From Photobacterium jeanii (GTDB taxonomy: Bacteria > Pseudomonadota > Gammaproteobacteria > Enterobacterales > Vibrionaceae): 64,000 nucleotides of DNA. Position numbers and translations under genes: made by a program. Every line of letters begins with the position of its first letter. The stretch's first letter is position 1. The stretch spans positions 1 through 64,000 of the forward strand of contig NZ_LVHF01000026.1 in the NCBI RefSeq assembly GCF_001650345.1, given 5' to 3'. Below the pieces are notes generated by a model. It made no database searches and was not told where the DNA came from. It saw only the letters and a list, made by a program, of their open reading frames with translations. This document shows, in pieces, positions 9,779 through 19,139 of the stretch.

Positions 9779-9922
9779 TTACTTACGCTTTTTCACCCGT
9801 CCTTGCACCGCTTTAAAACGCGGGTTGGACTTACAAATCACGTACAAACGACCACGACGCTTTACCACTTGGCAATCACGATGACGAAGCTTGGCGCTTT
9901 TTAACGAACTTAGAACCTGCAT
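9779..9922 (-). CDS. rpmJ2: Ribosomal protein L36 paralogue, zinc-free form (YkgO-like)
   Basis: A 47-codon gene too short for a usual ORF cutoff. The product begins [20 protein letters not shown] and ends [10 protein letters not shown]36 carries a zinc ribbon with three Cys and one His; here only Cys17 and Cys30 remain, with Arg and Phe at the other ligand positions. This matches the C-minus paralogue that replaces zinc L36 under zinc starvation. It lies 30 bases after rpmE2 in the same direction, so the two form an operon as ykgM-ykgO do in E. coli. Confidence 0.9.
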   Translation of the reverse strand: MQVLSSLKSAKLRHRDCQVVKRRGRLYVICKSNPRFKAVQGRVKKRK

Positions 9923-9952
9923 ACCTTCCTACCTCACTATTTTCTTAAACAA

Positions 9953-10210
9953 TTATTTGCGTGAACCAATCTGACCAAAACGACGATTGAAGTTTGCCAT
10001 TCGGCCTTCAGACGAAATCACACGTTGTTTACCGGTGTAGAATGGGTGCGATTCTGACGACACATCCAAGGTGTAATACGGGTATTCTTTACCGTCTTCC
10101 CACTTGATGGTGCGATCCGTTGTTAAGGTTGAACCAATCAAAAAATATTTATCAACGCTAGTGTCGTGGAATACGACAGTACGGTAATCAGGGTGAATAC
10201 CAGGTTTCAT
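9953..10210 (-). CDS. rpmE2: Ribosomal protein L31 type B (zinc-free, YkgM-like)
   Basis: 85 residues with the type B landmarks [25 protein letters not shown] and a basic C-terminus. It has no CxxC motif, unlike zinc-binding L31 type A. Known role: it replaces zinc L31 in ribosomes and so frees zinc when the metal is scarce. Its upstream region carries two Zur-like boxes and a Fur-like box. It occupies the place that rcsF takes in E. coli between metQ and trmO. Confidence 0.95.
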   Translation of the reverse strand: MKPGIHPDYRTVVFHDTSVDKYFLIGSTLTTDRTIKWEDGKEYPYYTLDVSSESHPFYTGKQRVISSEGRMANFNRRFGQIGSRK

Positions 10211-10286
10211 GGGTGACTCCTTTTCTTGTGAAACGCTTATCTTTTACAAATTTGCAGATAGCCGTGAGAAATAGCCATCTGAGAAC

Positions 10287-10316
10287 GTTATATTGTAACA
10301 ATTGTTATAGTGTAAC
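10287..10316 (-). promoter_or_regulatory. Tandem Zur-like boxes upstream of rpmE2
   Basis: Two near-identical 13-mers, GTTATATTGTAAC (10287-10299) and GTTATAGTGTAAC (10304-10316), repeat with a 17-bp period. Both match the core GTTATANNATAAC of gammaproteobacterial Zur sites except for one base. Placed 77-106 bp before the rpmE2 start, they suit zinc-dependent repression of rpmE2-rpmJ2. They could also affect trmO, which is divergent. Confidence 0.7.
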
Positions 10317-10320
10317 ACTT

Positions 10321-10339
10321 GATAATGATTCTCAACAAG
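10321..10339. promoter_or_regulatory. Fur-box-like sequence between rpmE2 and trmO
   Basis: GATAATGATTCTCAACAAG matches about 13 of 19 positions of the Fur consensus (GATAATGATAATCATTATC), with the left half perfect. It lies directly beside the Zur-like boxes, so it may be a further metalloregulator site, or chance similarity in AT-rich DNA. Confidence 0.35.
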
Positions 10340-10396
10340 TTATTGGTGATTTTTTTATGCTAAGGTCAGCGCAGTTCCAATGACCGTGATTTAGCT

Positions 10397-11125
10397 ATGT
10401 CTGTTGAAATTGAACCTGTGGGCATTATTCGCTCGCCTTACAAAGAAAAATTTGCCGTCCCACGCCAGCCGGGATTAGTGCCTAGTGCAAAGGCTGAAAT
10501 TCGCCTTCAAGGCGACGCCAACACCCTTGAAGCTGTGCGAGGCATTGAGCAATTTAGCCACCTTTGGCTACTGTTTTTATTTGATCAGAATTTAGAAGCG
10601 GGTTGGCGTCCGACGGTGCGCCCACCGCGTTTAGGTGGCAACGAGCGCATTGGTGTGTTCGCCAGTCGTGCCACTTTTCGTCCTAATGGCATCGGCATGT
10701 CAGCAGTCGAACTCAAAGGGGTGCGTCAGGAAAAAGGGGATGTGATCATCGAACTTGGTGGGGTTGATCTCGTCGACGGCACACCTATCGTTGATATCAA
10801 GCCCTACATTCCCTACTCCGATAGTTTGCCTTCGGCCCAAGGGGGATTTGCCGCTGACGAACCACAGACTTTGCCCGTGAACTTTAGTGAATTAGCATTG
10901 AGTCAGCTCGATCAGAAACAGGCATCACACCATCAAGCGGTGATCAGTGAAGTGCTGGCGCAAGACCCTCGCCCTGCGTATAAAAAGGGAAAAACTGACA
11001 CTAAACAATATGCTGTACACTTATTTCACTATAATGTGCGGTTTTCAGTGAGTGAGTCAGTAGTTACGGTTACCGCATTAGAGCCGATTAACGATGAACT
11101 CTTTGGCGAGTCGCGTAATTGCTGA
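10397..11125 (+). CDS. trmO: tRNA (adenine(37)-N6)-methyltransferase
   Basis: A 242-residue TsaA/YaeB family enzyme that methylates N6 of t6A37 in threonine tRNA, using S-adenosylmethionine. It starts with the beta-barrel sequence PVGIIRSPYKEKFAVPRQPG and contains the conserved RPPRLGGNERIGVFASRATFRPNGIGMSAVEL segment. The C-terminal DPRPAYKK is also conserved. It precedes proS by 50 bases in the same direction, as yaeB precedes proS in E. coli. Confidence 0.93.
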   Translation: MSVEIEPVGIIRSPYKEKFAVPRQPGLVPSAKAEIRLQGDANTLEAVRGIEQFSHLWLLFLFDQNLEAGWRPTVRPPRLGGNERIGVFASRATFRPNGIGMSAVELKGVRQEKGDVIIELGGVDLVDGTPIVDIKPYIPYSDSLPSAQGGFAADEPQTLPVNFSELALSQLDQKQASHHQAVISEVLAQDPRPAYKKGKTDTKQYAVHLFHYNVRFSVSESVVTVTALEPINDELFGESRNC

Positions 11126-11175
11126 TAATATAACTCCCTTCACACCAAATTTTTATCAACAAACGGATACCATCA

Positions 11176-12891
11176 ATGCGTACCAGTAACTATCTTCTTT
11201 CTACTCTGAAGGAGACTCCAAATGACGCAGAAGTTATTAGCCACCAGCTAATGCTTCGTGCAGGTATGATCCGTAAGCTGGCTTCAGGTCTTTACACTTG
11301 GCTGCCTACTGGTCTGCGTGTTTTACGTAAGGTCGAGAACATCGTTCGCGAAGAAATCAACAATGCAGGTGCAGTTGAAACTTTGATGCCCGTTGTTCAG
11401 CCATTTGAACTTTGGGAAGAAACAGGTCGCTCAGAAAAAATGGGCCCTGAACTACTTCGCTTTACTGATCGTCACGCTCGTCCGTTTGTTCTAAGCCCGA
11501 CAGCTGAAGAGGTTATCACTAGCCTTGTACGTAACGAAGTGAGCTCTTACAAGCAGCTTCCACTTAACCTGTACCAAATCCAGACTAAATTCCGTGATGA
11601 GCGTCGCCCTCGCTTTGGTGTAATGCGTGCACGTGAATTCTGCATGATGGATGCGTACAGCTTTGACATCGATAAAGAAGGCCTACAAAAGTCTTACGAT
11701 GCAATGCACGATGCTTACTGTAAAGCGTTCGATCGCATGGGTCTTGAGTACCGTCCAGTTCTGGCAGACTCAGGCGCAATCGGTGGTAGCGGTTCTCAAG
11801 AGTTCCACGTACTGGCTGAGAGCGGCGAAGATTTGATCGCATTCTCAACAGAATCTGATTACGCAGCAAACATCGAAAAAGCTGAAGCTCTTGCACCAGC
11901 AGCTGAATGCGCAGCGCCAACGCAAGAAATGACGCTAGTTGATACACCAAATGCGAAAACAATTGCTGAACTTGTTGAGCAGCACGGCCTGGCTATCGAA
12001 AAAACCGTTAAGACGCTATTTGTTAAAGCATCTGATGAAGTTGATGCCGACATCATCGCACTGATCATCCGTGGTGATCACGAGCTTAACGAAGTAAAAG
12101 CTGAAAACTTAAAAGAAGTTGCTGCTCCACTAGAGATGGCAACGGAAGAAGAAATTCGCGCACTGATCGGTGCAGGCCCTGGTTCACTAGGCCCTGTTGG
12201 TCTAGAGCTACCATTCATTGTTGACCGTACAGTTGCAGTAATGAGTGACTTTGGCGCTGGCGCTAACGTTGACGATAAACACTACTTCGGTATCAACTGG
12301 GGTCGTGACGTTGAACTAGGTCAAGTTGAAGATCTACGTAACGTTGTTGAAGGCGATCCAAGCCCATGTGGTAAAGGTACAATCTCGCTGAAGCGTGGTA
12401 TCGAAGTGGGTCACATCTTCCAACTAGGTACAACCTACTCTGAAGCAATGAACTGTGGCGTGCTTGACGCTAACGGTAAACACTCAATCCTAGAGATGGG
12501 TTGTTACGGTATCGGTGTTTCACGTGTTGTTGCATCCGCTATCGAACAAAACCACGACGAAAACGGCATCATCTGGCCTGCTGCGATTGCACCTTTCCAA
12601 GTGTCTATCGTACCAATGAACATGGCGAAGTCTGACGAAGTGAAAGAAGCAGCAGAGAAGCTATACGCTGATCTAACTGCAGCGGGTATCGAAGTACTAT
12701 TCGATGACCGTAAAGAGCGCCCAGGCGTAATGTTTGCGGATCACGAACTGATCGGTATCCCACACACTATCGTTATCGGTAACCGCAGCCTAGAAAACGG
12801 CGAGATGGAATTCAAAGACCGTCGCGCGGGCACCAAAGAAGGTGTTGCGATTGCAGACATCGTTGAATTCATTAAGCAAAAACTGGCTTAA
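11176..12891 (+). CDS. proS: Prolyl-tRNA synthetase
   Basis: A 571-residue class II aminoacyl-tRNA synthetase charging tRNA-Pro. The N-terminal catalytic part has motif 2 around [26 protein letters not shown] central editing (INS/YbaK-like) insertion spans roughly residues 230-390. Motif 3 [11 protein letters not shown] and a C-terminal anticodon-binding domain follow. The length is that of bacterial ProRS with an editing domain (572 in E. coli). A strong terminator follows. Confidence 0.97.
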   Translation: MRTSNYLLSTLKETPNDAEVISHQLMLRAGMIRKLASGLYTWLPTGLRVLRKVENIVREEINNAGAVETLMPVVQPFELWEETGRSEKMGPELLRFTDRHARPFVLSPTAEEVITSLVRNEVSSYKQLPLNLYQIQTKFRDERRPRFGVMRAREFCMMDAYSFDIDKEGLQKSYDAMHDAYCKAFDRMGLEYRPVLADSGAIGGSGSQEFHVLAESGEDLIAFSTESDYAANIEKAEALAPAAECAAPTQEMTLVDTPNAKTIAELVEQHGLAIEKTVKTLFVKASDEVDADIIALIIRGDHELNEVKAENLKEVAAPLEMATEEEIRALIGAGPGSLGPVGLELPFIVDRTVAVMSDFGAGANVDDKHYFGINWGRDVELGQVEDLRNVVEGDPSPCGKGTISLKRGIEVGHIFQLGTTYSEAMNCGVLDANGKHSILEMGCYGIGVSRVVASAIEQNHDENGIIWPAAIAPFQVSIVPMNMAKSDEVKEAAEKLYADLTAAGIEVLFDDRKERPGVMFADHELIGIPHTIVIGNRSLENGEMEFKDRRAGTKEGVAIADIVEFIKQKLA

Positions 12892-12925
12892 TTGAACGCC
12901 TGATTTCAGGCCATTCAACCTATGC

Positions 12926-12953
12926 AAAAAAGCCTCCTCGCGGAGGCTTTTTT
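12926..12953 (+). terminator. Intrinsic terminator of proS
   Basis: A 12-bp perfect stem with GCCTCC/GGAGGC core, loop TCGC (12938-12941), flanked by A6 and T6. It is potentially active in both directions. Confidence 0.92.
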
Positions 12954-13041
12954 ATTGCCTGTGATTTCTTACCAACTGAAAACTATGGTCATCTTCACCT
13001 TGATGCTTGTATAGTTAAACAAGAACGATGGGAGTGATGAT

Positions 13042-14166
13042 ATGGCGAAGGATAAGCCTAAAATCAGTTTACTACTCAGTGGGGGTGGCGCACGGGCGGC
13101 GTATCAAGTCGGTGTGCTCAAGGCCATCTCTGAGTGGTATCCGCGCGTCCATCATAGTCCGTTCACTATCTATTGCGGCACCTCCGCCGGTGCAATCAAT
13201 GCAACCTCCATTGCCTGTTATGCCTCTTGCTTTCGTCTTGGGGTGAAAAAGCTCGAATGGATTTGGGGACGCCTCCACAGCCGCCGTATTTTTCACTCAA
13301 GCCCTGCGGGTATGCTCGGCTACCTCGGTCACCAATGGTTCGCTCGCATGCAAGCCGATCACCACGAACGTCCGCCTTTTGGCTTACTCAATAACCGTCC
13401 GTTACGCCTGCTCCTCAATCAAGTGAACAACTATAGTCGGCTAGAAAAACAAATCATGGCGGGTAACCTGCAAGGGTTATCAATCACGGCATCCAGCTAC
13501 AAGAGCAGGCTGTCGGTCAGTTTCTTCCAAGGCCAATCACGCCTGAATGAATGGGATAGAGCCAAATCTAAAGGTCGCCGCGCGATGATCAACACCGACC
13601 ATTTAATGGCTTCCTCTGCTATCCCTTTGGTTTTTCCAGCCAGCCGTATTGGTCGCACTTACTATGGTGATGGTTCTATCCACCAGCTCGCCCCGCTTCG
13701 TCCGTCACTCAAGATGGGGGCCGATAAAATTCTTATCATCAATCTGATCAACCAACAATTAACGTCGCCCGACCACACCCAAACGCCAGGGTTAGCAACC
13801 TTGGGCGGTCACTTAATGGATACCATTTTCAGTGATACCCTCACCGCCGATCTCGAACACCTTGAGCGCACCAATAAATTACTTAAAACATTAAGCCATG
13901 CCCAACGTCAACAAAATCGGATGAAAGTAGTAGAGCACATCCATCTCTCTCCCAGCCAATCTTTTGAACCTATCGCACAAGAAAACTACTGCTACCTCCC
14001 GCCAATGACTCGAGCATTGATGCGAATGATAGGGATCAGCCCTCGCGATGACGCTGCAATCACCAGCTATATACTGTTTGAACCTAGTTACATTAAGGCG
14101 CTTATTCAGCTTGGTTATGAGGATGCGTTAAGCCAAGAAGTCACACTACGCAACTTTCTGAAATAG
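13042..14166 (+). CDS. Patatin-like phospholipase family protein
   Basis: 374 residues with the patatin signature. The oxyanion loop is SGGGARAAYQVG (about 13-24), the nucleophile is GTSAG with Ser48, and the second catalytic residue is Asp210 in YYGDGS. It has no signal peptide, so it is a cytoplasmic or membrane-associated serine lipase/acyl hydrolase. The long C-terminal region after residue 260 has no motif I recognise. It is monocistronic between the proS terminator and a GGDEF gene. Substrate unknown. Confidence 0.88.
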   Translation: MAKDKPKISLLLSGGGARAAYQVGVLKAISEWYPRVHHSPFTIYCGTSAGAINATSIACYASCFRLGVKKLEWIWGRLHSRRIFHSSPAGMLGYLGHQWFARMQADHHERPPFGLLNNRPLRLLLNQVNNYSRLEKQIMAGNLQGLSITASSYKSRLSVSFFQGQSRLNEWDRAKSKGRRAMINTDHLMASSAIPLVFPASRIGRTYYGDGSIHQLAPLRPSLKMGADKILIINLINQQLTSPDHTQTPGLATLGGHLMDTIFSDTLTADLEHLERTNKLLKTLSHAQRQQNRMKVVEHIHLSPSQSFEPIAQENYCYLPPMTRALMRMIGISPRDDAAITSYILFEPSYIKALIQLGYEDALSQEVTLRNFLK

Positions 14167-14260
14167 AATCAGTAAATTATTATCAAATTTAACAACAAAC
14201 TGTTGATCAGACGCTGTTTTCCCTTATAGTTACTGGTCACAGCAATTTATTGATAGTGTT

Positions 14261-15118
14261 ATGGATCCGATTCATTGGAATAAATTAGCCGCCGAGCCTC
14301 AGAAACCAAGACGTAAACCGCTTGGTGCTGACGTACGTCTGCTGATCCTGCAAAAGATGCAAGGTAAACTTGACCTATCACTGCTGTTTGAAATCTTTGC
14401 TCGAGAAATCGAAAAACAAATCGATGTTTATCGTCTAGTATGGGAACTCGAAGGCACCACAACGCTGATCCGCCGTGGCAAAGCCACTGAGCACCGTCAG
14501 ACTTTTGTATTGCGCTTCGGTGAAAATGAACTAGGCAAACTCCAGTACTGCACCCCGTACAAGCTCGACAAAGACGAAATCAACCTTCTTCATACTTATC
14601 ACCGCTTGTTTGCTGGCCCACTGGTTAATGCGCTGGAATACCGCCGCGTGAAGAACCTAGCGCTGCAAGACTACCTATCGAACCTTGGTAACCGCACCAG
14701 CTTTGAGCAAGACATTCGCCACGCGATTGCATTAAGCGAACGACGTAATGTCGGCTTGGTCCTGCTAATTTTCGATCTCGATAACTTCAAGCAAGTGAAC
14801 GACCGCTTTGGTCATTTGGATGGTGATAAGGTGATCCGTCGCTTTGCGACCATCTTGAAAGACTCGGTTCGTGCCACTGACCGTTGTTACCGTTTAGGTG
14901 GCGACGAGTTCACCGCTATCTTGCAACCAGCAACAGCCGAGTCAGCAGGCAAAGTAGCAAGCCGTATCAAGCAACTGATGCAGCAAGACCAAATTCTGTG
15001 CTCACTAAATATCAGTGTGTCACTGGGTTACTCGCTGTACCAAAAAGGCGATACTTCGATTTCGCTGATCGACCGTGCCGACCGTCAACTGTACCAACAC
15101 AAGCGCCAAGTGAAATAA
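14261..15118 (+). CDS. Diguanylate cyclase (GGDEF), soluble
   Basis: 285 residues. The C-terminal GGDEF domain (about 135-285) has an intact active site, RLGGDEF with GGDEF at 213-217. It also has an intact inhibitory I-site, RATD at 204-207, exactly five residues before it. FDLDNFKQVNDRFGHLDGD supplies the metal and substrate region. The first 130 residues have no transmembrane segment and no domain I can name. It should make cyclic di-GMP with product inhibition. It is the only GGDEF protein of the three in this window with an intact motif. Confidence 0.9.
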   Translation: MDPIHWNKLAAEPQKPRRKPLGADVRLLILQKMQGKLDLSLLFEIFAREIEKQIDVYRLVWELEGTTTLIRRGKATEHRQTFVLRFGENELGKLQYCTPYKLDKDEINLLHTYHRLFAGPLVNALEYRRVKNLALQDYLSNLGNRTSFEQDIRHAIALSERRNVGLVLLIFDLDNFKQVNDRFGHLDGDKVIRRFATILKDSVRATDRCYRLGGDEFTAILQPATAESAGKVASRIKQLMQQDQILCSLNISVSLGYSLYQKGDTSISLIDRADRQLYQHKRQVK

Positions 15119-15281
15119 CTGGCACACCCTTCCCCCTAAATCTTCTCGATTGTTAATCTTGATCAATCCCTCACTTTTCGCGTTATACTAATCTGCAAAT
15201 GTGAATCATTCGCTGAATGTAGCAAGCTGGTAATATCGGCAGCCGCTGGATTGAGCCAATGATTTAGTTAAGGAAAAACCG

Positions 15282-15485
15282 ATGAAAGTACAAGAGTGTT
15301 GCGAACTGATCCGTATGAACTACGCCCAAATTGGTGGTGGTGAATTGGGTTACATTCCTAATGCGATTCACTGTGCAGTGAAAGCGCTCGACTACATCGC
15401 TGCCAATACCGACCTACCACAGGAAGTACGTGAGCGAGCAGCCTATGCCGCGGCTAACTTGCTAATGAGCGATCACGAGGATTAA
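15282..15485 (+). CDS. yaeP: YaeP family protein (UPF0253)
   Basis: A 67-residue small protein beginning [20 protein letters not shown], which matches the conserved YaeP family of unknown function. AAGGA lies upstream of the ATG. It is followed after 2 bases by a DUF4250 gene, so the two are co-transcribed. In E. coli yaeP precedes rof instead. Confidence 0.88.
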   Translation: MKVQECCELIRMNYAQIGGGELGYIPNAIHCAVKALDYIAANTDLPQEVRERAAYAAANLLMSDHED

Positions 15486-15487
15486 TC

Positions 15488-15676
15488 ATGAATCTAGCAA
15501 AGTTTGAAACCATGGATCCCGTGATGCTAATGAGCATCGTGAATATGAAGATCCGTGATGAATTTGGTGATTTAGACGGCTTGGTCAAATACTACGATAT
15601 CGATAAAGAAAAGTTAGTCGCTCGCCTTGCCAGTGCCGGTTTTGACTACTTACCTGAAGCTAAGCAGTTTCGTTAA
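15488..15676 (+). CDS. DUF4250 domain-containing small protein
   Basis: 62 residues with the DUF4250 hallmark ETMDPVMLMSIVNMKIRDEF near the N-terminus and a short acidic/basic helical tail. Function unknown. It is coupled to yaeP (two-base gap) and followed by a strong terminator. Confidence 0.85.
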   Translation: MNLAKFETMDPVMLMSIVNMKIRDEFGDLDGLVKYYDIDKEKLVARLASAGFDYLPEAKQFR

Positions 15677-15735
15677 CCCGCACTGTTATCACCGTATTTG
15701 AGTAGCAAAGCGGTTGATACTTTAAAAACAGAGAT

Positions 15736-15767
15736 AAAAAAACGGAAGCCATGGCTTCCGTTTTTTT
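15736..15767. terminator. Bidirectional terminator between DUF4250 gene and aromatic amino acid transporter
   Basis: A 15-bp perfect stem, including seven A:T pairs, surrounds ACGGAAGCC/GGCTTCCGT with a two-base loop. T7 follows on one strand and A7 on the other, so it serves both convergent genes. Confidence 0.92.
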
Positions 15768-15794
15768 CGCTCAATCTGTAACTCTGAACGAATA

Positions 15795-17006
15795 CTAGCC
15801 TTTAAATACAGGTAGTAAGTTCGCCATTGCCATTACATGGAAGATTGCAGTCAGTACCCCGAATGCCATTACCATATAAATGGTCACGTTACCGCCCGGT
15901 ACTACAAAACCAGCCTGCTCAGGTGTACGTTGACGCAATGTCTTCGCCAAGGTTGCAGGAACAATACAAGTCCAAATCGTCGCTGCCGCACCTGCTAGAC
16001 CAATCGCTGCCACAAAACCAAATGGGGCGACTAATGAAAATACCAATGGTGGTAGGAAAGTAACACCCCAGGTTTTTAGTCGACCTTGCTTGGTATCTGC
16101 AAAACCAAACAAATCCGCTAGGTAATCAAATAGTCCTAAACCAACACCGATGAAAGACGACACAATCGCAGCGATAGAAAACACGTGCAGGGCTTGTTTA
16201 ATGCTGTTTGAGTCAATCGCTGAAGTTAGTGCTGATAACAATGCATCCACACCGCCACCCGCTGTTACCACAGGGCCAAATTCCGCACGAGGTAAGTTAC
16301 CGAAGATACAAACAACCCAGCCAAGATAGAACGTCAGCGCAATCATAGTACCGCCTAGAATGGCTTTCTTAGCACGGTGCTCATCCTGATAGTAATCACG
16401 CATAGTACTCACTGAATGGTGGTAACCAAACGAGGTTAACGCCACAGGCAATAGCGCTAATGCGTAAGTTGAGTAAGAGCTCTCCCCTTCACCTTGAGCA
16501 AACAGGACAGGCACACTGATATTCGATGCCAGACCGGAAATACCAAGCACAAAACTCAGGATCATAAAGAGGATTAATACAATCGAAATACGGTCAACCG
16601 CTCGTGTTGAGTGCAACACGAAAGCCGAGCACAACGCCACAAACAAGATGGATGCAAACTCACGGCTCATACCCAACATTTCGCTGAAAATCATACCTGA
16701 CGACGAAATGTACGCGTAAAGCAAAATACCGCCCACAAAATACAGCGAAAGGTTGTTTACAAAGTTAGCCTTTTTGCTGAGCAGATCTTTTGCCACCGTA
16801 TTAAAAGAAGCTTTGAGCTCGTAATGTTTTAGAGCTTCCAACAACAACCAGCCAGAAAGCGTCATCATGATCATGGTGAAAGAAATGGCAATTACACTCC
16901 ATAGCGTCCACGCACCCGCACCTGCGCTTGGCAACCCAAGCATGCCTGCTCCAACACAAACACTGGCGATAATACACGCTCCCCCAAGTGTGGATGGTTT
17001 ACTCAT
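15795..17006 (-). CDS. Aromatic amino acid permease, HAAAP family (Mtr/TnaB-like, probably tryptophan)
   Basis: A 403-residue inner-membrane transporter with about 11 hydrophobic segments. It closely resembles Mtr/TnaB: GGACIIASVCVGAGMLGLP at the N-terminus, LLYAYISSSG, SFGYHHSVSTMRDYY, GLFDYLADLFGF and a final NLLPVF. It imports aromatic amino acids with protons. AGGAG stands 5 bases before the ATG. The promoter (TTGCCA, 17 bp, TATTGT) overlaps a TrpR-like operator, which favours tryptophan over tyrosine as substrate; that part is inference. Confidence 0.88.
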   Translation of the reverse strand: MSKPSTLGGACIIASVCVGAGMLGLPSAGAGAWTLWSVIAISFTMIMMTLSGWLLLEALKHYELKASFNTVAKDLLSKKANFVNNLSLYFVGGILLYAYISSSGMIFSEMLGMSREFASILFVALCSAFVLHSTRAVDRISIVLILFMILSFVLGISGLASNISVPVLFAQGEGESSYSTYALALLPVALTSFGYHHSVSTMRDYYQDEHRAKKAILGGTMIALTFYLGWVVCIFGNLPRAEFGPVVTAGGGVDALLSALTSAIDSNSIKQALHVFSIAAIVSSFIGVGLGLFDYLADLFGFADTKQGRLKTWGVTFLPPLVFSLVAPFGFVAAIGLAGAAATIWTCIVPATLAKTLRQRTPEQAGFVVPGGNVTIYMVMAFGVLTAIFHVMAMANLLPVFKG

Positions 17007-17029
17007 AATGACTCCTAAACAAAATTATT

Positions 17030-17047
17030 GTATCAGCGTGCTAGTAC
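17030..17047 (-). promoter_or_regulatory. TrpR-like operator over the transporter promoter
   Basis: GTATCAGCGTGCTAGTAC has the perfect trp operator half CTAGTAC (17041-17047) and a partial opposite half GTA..AG, within a larger TTATTGTA/TACAATAA dyad (17025-17032 and 17045-17052). On the minus strand a -35 TTGCCA (17069-17074) and -10 TATTGT (17046-17051) are 17 bp apart, so the dyad covers the -10 box. Confidence 0.55.
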
Positions 17048-17164
17048 AATAATATGTTCTATGTTTTTTGGCAACTAAAGAATGAGTAACTGAGCATTTC
17101 TTCGCCACTAGTGAAAAACCAATGAGCTTTCCGAAATACAGGTGAAAAGTGACAAGCAGAAAAA

Positions 17165-17192
17165 AACCGCCACTACTTTCATAGTGGCGGTT
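17165..17192 (-). terminator. Intrinsic terminator of the cytochrome c gene
   Basis: An 11-bp perfect stem AACCGCCACTA/TAGTGGCGGTT with loop CTTTCA; A6 on the plus strand gives a U-run for minus-strand transcripts. Confidence 0.88.
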
Positions 17193-17220
17193 CTTATCAA
17201 TACGTCTTTAATACGAGTGA

Positions 17221-17529
17221 TTACTTCAGTTGGGCATAATAAGCGGCAACATTCGCAATATCGTTATCATTGAGCATGGCGGCTTGAGGCTGCATCAGCA
17301 TCGCCATCGCACTTTTGCGCTCTTTGTTTTTATACGCTTTTAGCGAGTTAACGAGGTACTGCTCGTTTTGACCTTTAAGGTTCGGATACCCTGGGATCAC
17401 GGCGATACCATCAGGGCCGTGACATGCGGCACAAATAGCGGCTTTTGCTTTACCAGCAACAGGGTCGCCAGCAAGTGCAGGGGCTGACATTACAGTAGCG
17501 AGTAGTGCAAGTGTAAGAACTTTTTTCAT
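17221..17529 (-). CDS. Periplasmic class I cytochrome c (c553 type)
   Basis: A 102-residue precursor. The Sec signal peptide [20 protein letters not shown] (1-20) precedes a single heme-binding motif C33-A-A-C36-H37, with [14 protein letters not shown] and a methionine-rich MAMLMQPQ that may hold the axial Met ligand. It is a small periplasmic electron carrier. The frame is open a further 25 codons upstream, but AGAGGAC before the ATG at 17529 and the signal peptide fix the start. It lies downstream of tilS on the same strand. Confidence 0.9.
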   Translation of the reverse strand: MKKVLTLALLATVMSAPALAGDPVAGKAKAAICAACHGPDGIAVIPGYPNLKGQNEQYLVNSLKAYKNKERKSAMAMLMQPQAAMLNDNDIANVAAYYAQLK

Positions 17530-17600
17530 GATGTCCTCTATTATTATTGCTTCCTTAAGCCGCATTGTGCCTGTTTTACGAAAGCGATGCACTTTTAATA

Positions 17601-18980
17601 TCAACCAGATAAGCTATTGTGCCAAGTGAGCTCACACTCTTTGCCTGCAAAACCATCAACGACAAATAACCCTGCAACAGCAGCTAACTGCTCGCCATAA
17701 AACACCAAAGGAGTACGACGACGGTTCCAACTCGGCACGCCGTATTCTTGAAACAGCTTTTTCATTTTGCGCTTACCCACTCGTCCAAGCGGTTTAACCT
17801 GTACCCCTTCAGGATCAAAACGCACAGTGACAACTTCTTGTGGTATAGGTTGACGCAAACGCAGCGCCTGTTGTTCGTCGCCATGAGCTAATTGAGGTTC
17901 GGTACTAGCTTCCTTACATGGCGTTAACCATAACTGCCCAAGGTCTTGGGGCAACAAACAAGGCTGATTTAGTGTCAAAGCGAATTCTTGCCCTTGGATA
18001 TCTGGCCATTGCTGAATAAGGTATAAACGCTGCGCATAGCGACGAAGCTGATAATGGTGCCAATTCACCTGCGGATTCGCATCATCTTTAGCTAAGACGA
18101 CCGACTGCCATACTTGCTCTAGCTGCGCTTGTGAAGGCATTAATACTTGCTGAGCTTGAAGCCATTGGCGGATCAACGCCTTACCCAAGCGTGCATTGGT
18201 TAACGCAGCCAACGCTAGGCTTCCATCTGACTGAAGAGCACTAGCGAGTTTATCAGCCAAGAGTTCAGCCAACAGCGCTTCTTGCTCACCACATAATGCG
18301 GCACTACGCCCCACCGCTTTACGGATCCCCGGCCAACGCTGCGCTAACTGCGGCGTAATATGATGACGGAGAAAATTGCGGTCATAGCGGGTATCTTGGT
18401 TGCTTTCATCTTCCACCCAATCCAATTTTTGCGCTGTTGCATAAGCTTCGATATCCGCTCGGCTCACCGTTAATAGCGGTCTAACATGCTTACCATTACC
18501 AAACGCCGTGCAAACGGGCATCGCGGCTAATCCAGCCGGACCACTGCCCCGCTTTAACGCCAGTAGAAAGGTTTCCATTTGATCATCGCCGTGCTGGGCG
18601 GTCAGTAACACATCACCAGCAACCACATGCTTCGCTAAAGCTTGATAACGAGCGTGACGCGCCAATTGCTCGATACTCTCACCTTGGGTATTGGACAGTG
18701 TGACATGCTCCACCACACAGGGAATACCCACTTGCTGCGACCATGTCTGGCACTGCTGCGCCCATGTATCTGCGTTTTTACTCAACCCATGGTGAACATG
18801 CACGGCAATAACGTCGATGGTTTGACCTTCCGCTTGATGCTTTGCTTGGTATTGCGCCATCAGATCCAGCAGTACCCGAGAGTCCATCCCACCGCTGAGC
18901 GCCAACACAAAACGCTGTGATGACGACGAATATGCCGCTAGGCAAGCTTGTAAATGGGAGAGCAAAGAAGATGAAGACAT
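17601..18980 (-). CDS. tilS: tRNA(Ile)-lysidine synthase
   Basis: 459 residues. It ligates lysine to C34 of tRNA-Ile2 so that it reads AUA. The N-type ATP pyrophosphatase P-loop SGGMDS is at residues 29-34, with HVHHGLS and ATPase-domain residues ADTWAQ. The TilS substrate-binding and C-terminal domains follow, ending with [27 protein letters not shown]. It lies downstream of accA as in E. coli. No fault in the frame. Confidence 0.95.
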   Translation of the reverse strand: MSSSSLLSHLQACLAAYSSSSQRFVLALSGGMDSRVLLDLMAQYQAKHQAEGQTIDVIAVHVHHGLSKNADTWAQQCQTWSQQVGIPCVVEHVTLSNTQGESIEQLARHARYQALAKHVVAGDVLLTAQHGDDQMETFLLALKRGSGPAGLAAMPVCTAFGNGKHVRPLLTVSRADIEAYATAQKLDWVEDESNQDTRYDRNFLRHHITPQLAQRWPGIRKAVGRSAALCGEQEALLAELLADKLASALQSDGSLALAALTNARLGKALIRQWLQAQQVLMPSQAQLEQVWQSVVLAKDDANPQVNWHHYQLRRYAQRLYLIQQWPDIQGQEFALTLNQPCLLPQDLGQLWLTPCKEASTEPQLAHGDEQQALRLRQPIPQEVVTVRFDPEGVQVKPLGRVGKRKMKKLFQEYGVPSWNRRRTPLVFYGEQLAAVAGLFVVDGFAGKECELTWHNSLSG

Positions 18981-19072
18981 AACCGCAAGACGCTCGTGAA
19001 CAAGGAAAATTAAGCGGTATCATACCAAGGGCGGCTGTAATGAGAGAAGTGACGAATAACAAAATGGGGCGA

Positions 19073-19102
19073 CCGTTGCCGATCGCCCCATTGGGATAGG
19101 TT
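19073..19102 (-). terminator. Intrinsic terminator of accA
   Basis: The AATGGGGCGA arm (19073-19082) pairs perfectly with TCGCCCCATT (19093-19102) across a 10-base loop. The minus-strand transcript continues TTTTGTTATT. Confidence 0.8.
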
Positions 19103-19139
19103 ATGACTGTTGTTAGCGAAAGCTATAACAGACGGCTAA

